A stretch of 8,922 nt of DNA from Paracoccaceae bacterium (GTDB lineage: Bacteria > Pseudomonadota > Alphaproteobacteria > Rhodobacterales > Rhodobacteraceae), in the NCBI GenBank assembly GCA_902525995.1, contig CABZJG010000068.1, positions 1-8,922 on the forward strand, in the 5' to 3' direction. Both the position numbers and the translations under genes were made by a program. Positions 1-5,226 of the stretch are shown here, in pieces (the first letter of the stretch is position 1; each line of letters starts with the position of its first letter). Below the pieces are notes generated by a model. It was not told where the DNA came from, did no database searches, and worked only from the letters and a program-made list of their open reading frames with translations.

Positions 1-9
1 GCGGGGGGC

Positions 10-195
10 AAAGCCAATTTGTCTTTTAGTGAAGCGCGGCCCATTACCAATAACATTAGATTTAAAAGCCAATTTACATTTTAAAAAAGCTTGCTGGAAA
101 ACCAAGAATACTTACATAATTGCGTAAAAAAGTGTTTTTTTGAAATATAATTACAAAGTCAATTCGCCTTTCGAAGAACCCCACCCAGTTACCAA
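10..195. repeat. Three diverged direct repeats of about 41 bp
   Basis: Units start at 10, 65 and 155. Each begins with AAAGYCAATT and has ACCAA in exactly the same register, at unit positions 37-41 (46-50, 101-105 and 191-195). Units 1 and 2 share an exact 11-mer, AAAGCCAATTT. Units 1 and 3 share TTACCAA at the far end. Spacing is irregular (55 and 90 bp). A possible fourth, weaker unit starts near 215 (CCAATCCACATTT) but lacks the ACCAA end. The arrangement resembles iterons or recombinase arm sites, but the role is unknown and the array may continue to the left of the window. Confidence 0.5.
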
Positions 196-318
196 AAATA
201 GCTACAAACTAATCGCCCCCAATCCACATTTACAGCGTTTTCAATTCTCAGCATTTGCTTTCCTTTCGTCGAATAGGGGCTGATTTATGCACCCTTTTGC
301 TCTTCAGGTAGTGACCCT

Positions 319-344
319 AAAAAAGCGTTTACCTCTCTAAAACG
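319..344 (-). terminator. Weak intrinsic terminator candidate after the replication operon
   Basis: Read on the minus strand, CGTTT and AAACG can pair around a 9-nt loop, followed directly by CTTTTTT. The U-tract is good but the stem is only 5 bp, so this is a weak candidate. Its position, immediately after the stop codon of the last minus-strand gene, is what makes it worth listing. Confidence 0.35.
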
Positions 345-347
345 GCC

Positions 348-737
348 TTATATCGCGCTCTCTGGGGCGGTTTGAGCCTCATTTGCTGAAGGTTTGTTCA
401 TCGTGATTTTTTCATCGTGATGAAAGGTAACAACTAGGCCGCTTTCGCAAGCAAATGTTACTTGGTGATATCTTGGCCTAAGCTGGCCGTTTTCGAAAAA
501 CTGATCTTTCTCATCAGGCCGCACAAAGGCATCTAAAGCAGTCACCCATTTTGTCCCCTCTGGGGTAATGCCAGGCTGAACCTCAAGGTTCGCCAATTGC
601 ACCTTTAGCTTATAAATTTCGCAATTAATCTCTTCTTTAGATTTTAAAAAGGGACTTTTTGATGGTTTATGATGGTTTGATGGGTGGGGTTTAGAATTAA
701 AATCACCCTTATTCATAAGGTCCAGCCACTTGCTCAT
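348..737 (-). CDS. Hypothetical 129-residue protein at the end of the replication operon
   Basis: I do not recognise this protein. Its ATG overlaps the TGA of the DUF3987 gene as ATGA (4-bp overlap), and AAGGA lies about 8 nt upstream, so it is probably translationally coupled and co-expressed with the replication genes. The N-terminal third is rich in K, H, P, S and N (residues about 15-32). Residues about 33-53 (EEINCEIYKLKVQLANLE) look like an amphipathic or coiled-coil helix. The C-terminal half has aromatic and charged residues but no catalytic signature I can name. There is no signal peptide or membrane segment. The DNA carries short internal repeats: GATGGTTT at 661 and 671, and TTCATCGTGAT at 397-407 and 411-421. 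It may be an accessory replication or copy-control protein, or cargo; neither is shown by the sequence. Confidence 0.75.
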   Translation of the reverse strand: MSKWLDLMNKGDFNSKPHPSNHHKPSKSPFLKSKEEINCEIYKLKVQLANLEVQPGITPEGTKWVTALDAFVRPDEKDQFFENGQLRPRYHQVTFACESGLVVTFHHDEKITMNKPSANEAQTAPESAI

Positions 738-2227
738 TTCGAGTTCCTTATCTTGGGGTTAACGGCATATGTTATGGCCGGGCGGCCGCCTTGTTTTGCC
801 TTAATTTCTCGTATCCAATCGGCCTCAATGAGAACCCCAAGGGCAGCCTTTACTTCGGGTGATTTTGTTAATCCCGAACGTTTTCGGTTCTGGATATCCC
901 GAACTTTAAACCGTGTTACTTTTTCTTTCTTGATGACATCCGCAACAGACCTCGCGCCGCGTATCTCAGGCGCAACCTTTGCAGCGCCATATGCCCTATA
1001 GGCATGCGGCCTCAGGTATTCCCCGACAAAGTGACACGCCCTTGCAACGTGGCTTTGTTCTATGTTTGAGACATGATCGGAATTGTCCTTTGCTGCCCAA
1101 TCTAGGTGGGCCAGAACATTTGCGATCCGAACGACGAAGCCGGGGAATTTGCCAATATGGCTTTTGAATAACCCTTCCGCGTCCTGTTCCCATTCGCAGC
1201 ATTGTCTTCGAAAATCTTGCAATACCTCTGCTGCATCGTCGGTGAAATAGACGAAAAAGGGGCGGCGCTTTCCATCATCGCCAATGACTTGCTGAAGCGC
1301 GCGCATGCGTTTGACTGCATTTATTAACTTGGCGTCATCAAGAGATCGCTCCGGCCGCTTGATCGGCGTTGACTCAGGATAAACCGCCATGAACCTAGCA
1401 AGTAGACCGTCATCGGCGCTGTTGAGTAATAATTCGTCTAATTTATCCGGCTGAGTTGTTCCCAAAATAGCAACGCTTAGATGATCCACGATGATTGGCT
1501 CAGGTGCGTTTTTACGATCAATGCTATAGGATCTCCCCCCATAGGCCTCAAGCCAAAACGGCCTGTCTCCGCCGCCATTATAGCGATCCATGCCCCCAAG
1601 CCATCCGGCCAGCTCATCACGGTTTAAAAGAAGCCCCCGCCAGGTTGTAGAAAGTAGATCGGCAACTTTCTCAATCGTTATGTCGGTGATTGATATCCGT
1701 TCCCGAATTGGCTTGTCACCGGCATCTGCCTCCTGCGGTTTAGTCGGTGCATTGTCGCTGTTTGCCATCGCCTGCTTTACTTGGGCCTTCCAAGCTGCCA
1801 GAACGAGATTTGCCACTTCAAGCTTCTTGTCATAGGCCTTTTTTTCAGTGGTATAGGCGGCGGAAAATTCGCGTTCAATCTCACGCAAACCATCGGCTAC
1901 CGCGTCCAAGGCTGGCGACTTGCTTGATGATGGATCTCCAATGCACATACCCCATAAGACAGGCGGTTCCTTCCATCCCGTCCAAGGTGATGCCCAACGG
2001 GAATTTCCCATCACTGCCCCGGCGGTCACAAGTAGGGATATTGCAACATAATCTATGGGTGCGTTCTTTACCTCAGCGGCATCCCTTAGCCAATCAGCCC
2101 ATGGGCCAAAAACTAGGGAAAATTCATCGTCCGTCATGCTTGGTGCCGGTGGTCTGATTGGTTGGCCAATGCTAAGATCTGGGTCCGGCCAATCGGTGGC
2201 TGGATCAAAAGGTACAATTGTTGTCAT
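734..2227 (-). CDS. DUF3987 P-loop protein (helicase-like replication protein)
   Basis: This 497-residue protein matches the DUF3987 family as I know it, a group of P-loop proteins found in phages, satellites and integrative elements next to primases. It is presumed to supply helicase or ATPase activity in element replication. Visible signatures are W85..EPPVLW leading into a P-loop, G97-DPSSS-K103-S104-P, in which the usual GK is SK but the lysine is kept; a conserved NRDELAGWLGGMDRYN segment (Walker B-like acidic pair); and AILGTTQPDKL further on. The C-terminus (after about residue 420) is basic and may be a winged-helix DNA-binding tail. I chose the ATG at 2227 because AAAGGAA sits at good distance before it; an in-frame start at 2269 would lengthen the overlap with the primase gene from 23 to 65 bp. 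It is coupled downstream to the 129-residue gene by ATGA. The family is secure; the biochemical role is inference. Confidence 0.88.
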   Translation of the reverse strand: MTTIVPFDPATDWPDPDLSIGQPIRPPAPSMTDDEFSLVFGPWADWLRDAAEVKNAPIDYVAISLLVTAGAVMGNSRWASPWTGWKEPPVLWGMCIGDPSSSKSPALDAVADGLREIEREFSAAYTTEKKAYDKKLEVANLVLAAWKAQVKQAMANSDNAPTKPQEADAGDKPIRERISITDITIEKVADLLSTTWRGLLLNRDELAGWLGGMDRYNGGGDRPFWLEAYGGRSYSIDRKNAPEPIIVDHLSVAILGTTQPDKLDELLLNSADDGLLARFMAVYPESTPIKRPERSLDDAKLINAVKRMRALQQVIGDDGKRRPFFVYFTDDAAEVLQDFRRQCCEWEQDAEGLFKSHIGKFPGFVVRIANVLAHLDWAAKDNSDHVSNIEQSHVARACHFVGEYLRPHAYRAYGAAKVAPEIRGARSVADVIKKEKVTRFKVRDIQNRKRSGLTKSPEVKAALGVLIEADWIREIKAKQGGRPAITYAVNPKIRNSK

Positions 2228-3092
2228 GTTTGTGTTTCCTTTGTAGTTGGTCGTTCCAGTCAGTCCCATCAGGGGCGGGCATCATTGAAACGCTCCATCC
2301 TAAATCTGCTGCTCGCTGGGCCAGCTTTTGGCCTGCCTCACGGCCAGCTTGGTCGCCGTCGGTTGCAATGATTAGATCGGTTGGTTTTTCTGGTAGCTCT
2401 AGCGCTTTAATTCCTGACGTGCTCAAGCCAGCCCAAACGCTGGGATCAGCGATCAGGCGGTCATCCAGCAGGCCACTCATAAGCGATAGGCCTGTTTCGA
2501 CACCTTCGCACACCACAAGCGGTCCAGCGCCACTAGACAGCCGTACTGCACCTCCAGAACAAGGCCCCAGCATCATCTTGGCGTTTTTCTTTAGTCGCTC
2601 ACCGCGCTTGTCGAAAAAGGTGCGGTGGACGCCGCCAGTTGAAACATTGGCGACCATCGCCATGCACCACCGCATTGACGGGCCGTGATGGATATCAGGA
2701 ATAAATCGCAAGTCGGGCGGCATCTCGCAACAGATCCCTCTGGCCCGTAAATATGCCTCAGCTTTTGTTCCTTTGATCGGCTTTGCAACATCCCATATGC
2801 TTTGTGCCTTTTGGAGTTGTAGAGCATCGTATGCACGTCTCTTTTCGTCGTGATCGGCTTGCGCTTCGGTGTCGCGTTCGGCGCTGTGTAAATCACCGCC
2901 AGCAGCAAGAATAATATCGGCAAAATTGCATTGCGATTTAAAGCAGTGGATCAATGTCCGGCCTTGGCTATCTGATATCGATAGCGCTACCTGATCGCGC
3001 CGCCGTTCTGGCTGGCATATAGGGCATGGCGCAGCACCTTTGCCGCCACGCCATGCCCCGCCTAAATTATGAGTTAGATCTTGAGCGTTCAT
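2205..3092 (-). CDS. Zinc-finger/TOPRIM primase-like protein
   Basis: This 295-residue protein is likely the primase of the element, making RNA primers for its replication. An N-terminal zinc-binding module shows C23-P-I-C26 and H49-C50-x4-C55, as in CHC2-type primase fingers. A middle region (residues about 95-175, starting near KGTKAEAYLRARGI) matches the linker seen in phage and satellite primases. The TOPRIM fold follows: E196 in VVCEGVETG, the D245-G-D247 pair in IIATDGDQAGREAG, and D278-W-N-D281. All of the acidic residues expected to bind metal are present. AGGAGG, with its AGG overlapping the preceding ATPase stop region, lies 6 nt before the ATG, so translation should be efficient. 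The gene is 9 bp downstream of the ATPase gene and overlaps the DUF3987 start by 23 bp. It has no helicase domain of its own, unlike the P4 alpha protein; that function would have to come from neighbours. Start and family are well supported. Confidence 0.9.
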   Translation of the reverse strand: MNAQDLTHNLGGAWRGGKGAAPCPICQPERRRDQVALSISDSQGRTLIHCFKSQCNFADIILAAGGDLHSAERDTEAQADHDEKRRAYDALQLQKAQSIWDVAKPIKGTKAEAYLRARGICCEMPPDLRFIPDIHHGPSMRWCMAMVANVSTGGVHRTFFDKRGERLKKNAKMMLGPCSGGAVRLSSGAGPLVVCEGVETGLSLMSGLLDDRLIADPSVWAGLSTSGIKALELPEKPTDLIIATDGDQAGREAGQKLAQRAADLGWSVSMMPAPDGTDWNDQLQRKHKHDNNCTF

Positions 3093-3101
3093 GCTTTCCT
3101 C

Positions 3102-3854
3102 CTAGAAAGGCAACTCCTCATAAGAAAACGAATGGCCGCTTTGATAGAGTTCCATCCGTGTCTCCACTGGTCGGAACCGTCGGACTAGCAGGTCACATTC
3201 CGGCTGGTAAGGGTCGTCGTCCGTGGACATTTGCGTCGCGATCCAATGCGTATCGATTGACTCTGCCCATTGTGGCACTGCGCCGCCCTTTGCTGACTGC
3301 GCGACTAGAAGCGCAGCAAGGTTGAACTCGGCGGCCATAGAGCGCATTTGCGTCACGATCTGATCGGCGTATTCCGCGTCACCCTCAGGGTCAAAATCGG
3401 CATCAAAAATAAACAGTGCTGGCCGTTCTTCTTTGACTTTTTGTTTCAGGGTTTTCCATGCCTCACTTGCATGCCAATGGTCAGACTTGTCATCCTTAGT
3501 CGCTAGGGTTTTGTATCCAGCAGGCAGCGTGCAGATATGAAGGTTTTTAAGATCATAGCTGCCTAGGCTCTGTTCCTCGGCAAAGCCTGATATCCAATTA
3601 GATATCGTATCCATGGTGTTACTTTCGCTACAATATACGACGGGCCCTTTTCCCGCGCATAGGCTAAGAAAGTCAGGACCGCAGACCGTGCTTGCGGCTA
3701 GTTGTATAGCAACAGTTGAGCGCAGCTCATCGCCAATTAGCAGGGTCACATCTCGCATGGGCATGAGCGGCTCGATAAGGTACTCTCTGGCGTGTTCCGC
3801 AAGATCTTCAACGTTTTGATCGGCGGTGAAAAAATCCACTTTATTATCAGTCAT
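3102..3854 (-). CDS. RepA/RecA-like ATPase homologue with degenerate Walker A
   Basis: This 250-residue protein has the layout of the AAA_25/RepA-like hexameric helicase family that accompanies small-element primases. The strand before the P-loop (PMRDVTLLIGD) is followed by the expected helix (STVAIQLAAS), but the loop itself reads G41-DELR-S46-T47. Compared with a canonical GDGGxGKST it is about two residues short and has no lysine. Other family landmarks remain: VVYCSES with E77 (the usual catalytic-glutamate position), a Walker B-like ALFIFD151 strand, and LLVAQSAKGG at 182-191 in place of the usual LLxxHHxGK. I chose the ATG at 3854 because GAAGGT lies 7 nt upstream; an in-frame extension to 3920 runs through leader sequence. 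The gene opens the compact replication operon. It may be a non-catalytic scaffold, a weak ATPase or a regulator; it could also be a variant family I do not know. The homology is fairly secure; activity is doubtful. Confidence 0.8.
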   Translation of the reverse strand: MTDNKVDFFTADQNVEDLAEHAREYLIEPLMPMRDVTLLIGDELRSTVAIQLAASTVCGPDFLSLCAGKGPVVYCSESNTMDTISNWISGFAEEQSLGSYDLKNLHICTLPAGYKTLATKDDKSDHWHASEAWKTLKQKVKEERPALFIFDADFDPEGDAEYADQIVTQMRSMAAEFNLAALLVAQSAKGGAVPQWAESIDTHWIATQMSTDDDPYQPECDLLVRRFRPVETRMELYQSGHSFSYEELPF

Positions 3855-3855
3855 T

Positions 3856-4059
3856 TTAGTTACCTTCGTGTTGATGGGTTGTTGGGGTTGCATTGCGCAA
3901 GCCGAACCAATGCGCCGCAATAATTGGCTGCGCGCGCAGTAGGTCAGCTTGTATTTTTTGATTGATTGTGGGGGGCTTTTGCTTTAGTTTAACAAGTGTT
4001 GATATTTTGTTTGTTTTTCTTGCAAAGGCCCCGCCGTTTCCAGAGGCGGGGCTTTTCAT
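3856..4059 (-). CDS. Doubtful 67-codon leader ORF between alpA and the replication operon
   Basis: The frame starts 2 nt after the alpA stop codon and ends with TAA one base before the ATPase ATG, a spacing that would suit translational coupling. However, its first 12 codons are made of the GC-rich hairpin at 4024-4056, and the protein (basic, no recognisable domain) looks more like read-through of a structured RNA leader than an evolved protein. The only upstream Shine-Dalgarno candidate is GAGG about 10 nt before the ATG. Residues 6-11 (SGNGGA) recall a GNG-containing segment I loosely associate with Ash/Icd-like ORFs in P4-like elements; this is a weak memory, not evidence. Codon conservation across related elements would tell protein from RNA. 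Confidence 0.25.
   Translation of the reverse strand: MKSPASGNGGAFARKTNKISTLVKLKQKPPTINQKIQADLLRAQPIIAAHWFGLRNATPTTHQHEGN
3928..3939. repeat. 12-bp perfect palindrome in the replication leader
   Basis: CTGCGCGCGCAG is its own reverse complement and lies 73 bp before the ATPase start codon, inside the alpA-ATPase leader. It could be an operator or part of an RNA hairpin. GC-alternating palindromes of this length can also occur by chance, so no function is claimed. Confidence 0.3.
4024..4056 (-). terminator. GC-rich hairpin after alpA, terminator or attenuator
   Basis: GCCCCGCC (4028-4035) and GGCGGGGC (4045-4052) form a perfect 8-bp GC stem around a 9-nt loop. On the plus strand the stem extends through AAAG/TTTT pairs and ends in TTTT. 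In the direction of the surrounding genes (minus) the tail is only CCTTTGC, so termination would be partial. It sits 6 nt after the alpA stop codon and 170 nt before the ATPase start, the right place to separate alpA expression from the replication operon. Its 3' arm can also pair with a second copy of AAAAGCCCC at 3972-3980, which suggests a switchable structure. Confidence 0.6.
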
Positions 4060-4061
4060 TG

Positions 4062-4244
4062 TTAGGCGGCCTCGGCCAGCTCACTGATCCACTTGGCGAG
4101 ATCTGATTTCTTCCATGCCACCGCTTTCGGAGTTATCTGGACAGGCCTTGGAAAATTCCCCTCCGACATCATTTTATAAATGCTAGAGCGCGATAGCCCC
4201 GTGAGGTCTTCAACTTCTTTGCGGCGGTATAACTTTTCGGCCAT
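4062..4244 (-). CDS. alpA: AlpA-family HTH transcriptional regulator
   Basis: This 60-residue protein is a typical Phage_AlpA/excisionase-like winged helix-turn-helix: LYRRKEVEDLTGLSRSSIYK is the helix-turn-helix, followed by the wing with FPRPVQI, the AVAWKKSDL segment and the W-I terminal helix. In known elements AlpA proteins activate integrase or excision genes or control replication genes; here the target is inferred, with the phased boxes upstream and the replication operon downstream as obvious candidates. The start is supported by AAGGGG 6 nt before the ATG. Upstream lies a good sigma70-type promoter (4280-4308); downstream a GC-rich hairpin follows within 6 nt. Length is normal for the family and no key region is missing. 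Confidence 0.92.
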   Translation of the reverse strand: MAEKLYRRKEVEDLTGLSRSSIYKMMSEGNFPRPVQITPKAVAWKKSDLAKWISELAEAA

Positions 4245-4279
4245 TCTATTCCCCTTTCTTTCAAGCAGAACATAGGGGA

Positions 4280-4308
4280 ATTATTGCAGTACAAAGAAAG
4301 AACACCAA
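4280..4308 (-). promoter_or_regulatory. Predicted alpA promoter with extended -10
   Basis: On the minus strand TTGGTG (4303-4308) and AATAAT (4280-4285) are separated by exactly 17 bp, and TGC precedes the -10, giving an extended -10 element. Transcription would begin near 4273, about 29 nt before the alpA ATG. The inverted phased box CCGATTAAAT (4311-4320) lies 2 bp upstream of the -35, where a bound regulator could contact RNA polymerase or block it. Confidence 0.55.
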
Positions 4309-4310
4309 TA

Positions 4311-4412
4311 CCGATTAAATTGATTTAATTCAAAAGTAATTTTATCGGTATTTTATCGGTATTTAATCGGTCTTTCTCTTAATTTTATCGGTTTTTGATT
4401 TAATTTTATCGG
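4311..4412. repeat. Helically phased ATTTWATCGG box array (operator or iterons)
   Basis: Five direct copies of the 10-mer ATTTWATCGG begin at 4339, 4350, 4361, 4382 and 4403, giving steps of 11, 11, 21 and 21 bp, close to one and two DNA turns. A sixth copy in the opposite orientation (CCGATTAAAT) lies at 4311-4320 beside the alpA -35. Four copies are ATTTTATCGG and two have ATTTAATCGG or its complement. The array starts in the alpA promoter region and continues into the 3' end of the upstream gene, where it encodes its lysine-rich tail. The phasing indicates a cooperative protein-binding site on one DNA face: an operator for AlpA or the 196-residue protein, or replication iterons. Confidence 0.75.
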
Positions 4413-4953
4413 CCCCATCAGTGCTTTGATCACGTCTATTAACAACTCTTGATAGGGTATCAGGGTGGATATTTTTACCTGATATTTCTTCGATCATGGC
4501 CGCTCGCCCTTTCCAAGTAAGCAAATTAAGCTCGCTTTCTGGAATGTTATCATAAACCTGTAAAGCGTCATCGGTCGTTCTAGGTCTCCCCGGCCCTCTA
4601 GCCTCCACCGCCTTAGCCTCAAACTCTTTCGCTTTTTCCTCTGATATATTGAAGGTGTCCATAAATATTTCGGTGATAGAATAGCTCTCATCCAAACAAA
4701 CGGCCCACCCATCAAACTGCATTGCTACTGAAATTTGATTCGTTAAATCCTCAGGAGACCGCTCTTGAAAAGCCTCAAGCTCGGCCTCTCTATTTTTAAC
4801 GGATATCGTACCCGTAGTTGAATCAATAAAGTGCCATCCGTCTAGCGGGTTTCTGTCTTGTTCTAGGTAAAAGTCGCGCAATTCAGTACGCTCTTCACGG
4901 TCAGATGCGTCTATCCCTTGAAAAATGTGCAGATAGTATTGATGGTATAACAT
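4363..4953 (-). CDS. Unrecognised 196-residue protein, possible DNA-binding regulator
   Basis: I do not recognise the family. The N-terminal 115 residues are acidic and helical in character, without membrane segments. Residues 119-125 (RGPGRPR) resemble an AT-hook core. Residues 148-174 (GRAAMIEEISG, then PDTLSRVVNRR) have the pattern of a helix-turn-helix with a basic recognition helix. The last 15 residues are a 7-residue repeat (TDKIKSK/TDKIKRK/TD) encoded by the phased ATTTWATCGG boxes, and the stop codon itself is a one-base variant of a box (GATTAA versus GATAAA). The ATG has only a poor Shine-Dalgarno (GGCAAGA); a TATAAT -10 lies about 44 nt upstream. It sits between int and alpA, a usual place for an element regulator. 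A regulator binding the adjacent boxes is a reasonable but unproven guess. Confidence 0.75.
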   Translation of the reverse strand: MLYHQYYLHIFQGIDASDREERTELRDFYLEQDRNPLDGWHFIDSTTGTISVKNREAELEAFQERSPEDLTNQISVAMQFDGWAVCLDESYSITEIFMDTFNISEEKAKEFEAKAVEARGPGRPRTTDDALQVYDNIPESELNLLTWKGRAAMIEEISGKNIHPDTLSRVVNRRDQSTDGADKIKSKTDKIKRKTD

Positions 4954-4996
4954 TGATCTTGCCGGCTTTACAATATCACCGCTTGGGCTGAAAAGA

Positions 4997-5025
4997 ATTA
5001 TACTTTCAGAGCGCAGGGCTCAGCA
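4997..5025 (-). promoter_or_regulatory. Candidate promoter for the 196-residue gene
   Basis: A perfect TATAAT lies at 4997-5002 on the minus strand, with 17 bp to TGCTGA at 5020-5025, a poor match to the -35 consensus. The predicted start would leave a leader of roughly 37 nt before the ATG at 4953. The -35 overlaps the stop codon of the 68-codon ORF. Low to moderate confidence because of the weak -35. Confidence 0.4.
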
Positions 5026-5226
5026 CATTACAATACCGGCAATAATGTTAATACTAAAAACAAATGCGCGTATTTTATGCCGCCTTTCATCGTCGTTCGG
5101 CGGTTCCTCAAACGGCGGTTCCTCAAAATAACAATTTTCGGGCATAGACGCCCAAGTGCGCCTTGCGAACCCCCGCGCTCTATCCAAAAAATCGGCAAAG
5201 TTGATATACCCCTGCGGTGCAAACAT
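5020..5226 (-). CDS. 68-codon ORF coupled to the integrase gene
   Basis: The ATG directly follows the integrase TAA with no gap, and AAGGAT lies 8 nt before it inside the end of int, so translation coupled to int is likely. The protein is not recognised. Residues 1-25 (MFAPQGYINFADFLD...) look like an ordered N-terminal segment, the middle is proline/glutamate rich because of a perfect 15-bp tandem duplication giving FEEPPFEEPP, and the last 17 residues are hydrophobic (IRAFVFSINIIAGIVMC) and might insert in the membrane. It may be the truncated start of a longer protein, or a small accessory protein. Moderate confidence that it is translated, none on function. Confidence 0.5.
   Translation of the reverse strand: MFAPQGYINFADFLDRARGFARRTWASMPENCYFEEPPFEEPPNDDERRHKIRAFVFSINIIAGIVMC
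5098..5127. repeat. Perfect 15-bp tandem duplication
   Basis: CGGCGGTTCCTCAAA occurs twice in a row, at 5098-5112 and 5113-5127. It keeps the reading frame of the 68-codon ORF and duplicates FEEPP. Perfect identity suggests a recent slippage event. Confidence 0.85.

Larger units (their letters stand above)
1..347. other. AT-rich non-coding left flank
   Basis: I find no convincing gene in this stretch on either strand. It lies downstream of the replication operon and is clearly AT-richer than the neighbouring genes. It holds three diverged direct repeats (listed separately), an A6-gtg-T6 inverted run near 126-141, and a weak terminator-like hairpin close to the end of the last minus-strand gene. 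It could be the left end of the element, a replication origin, or simply a spacer before more element genes outside the window. The sequence does not decide between these. Confidence 0.5.

Noticed and set aside
331..346. GTTTTAGAG on the minus strand, recalling a CRISPR repeat start
   Set aside because: It is a single occurrence with no repeat-spacer array or cas gene nearby.
1747..2157. 136-codon open frame on the plus strand inside the DUF3987 gene
   Set aside because: It is a shadow of the DUF3987 coding frame; the translation is low-complexity and lacks any family signature.
2218..2688. 156-codon open frame on the plus strand opposite the TOPRIM primase
   Set aside because: The opposite strand carries the zinc finger and TOPRIM residues, so this is an antisense shadow.
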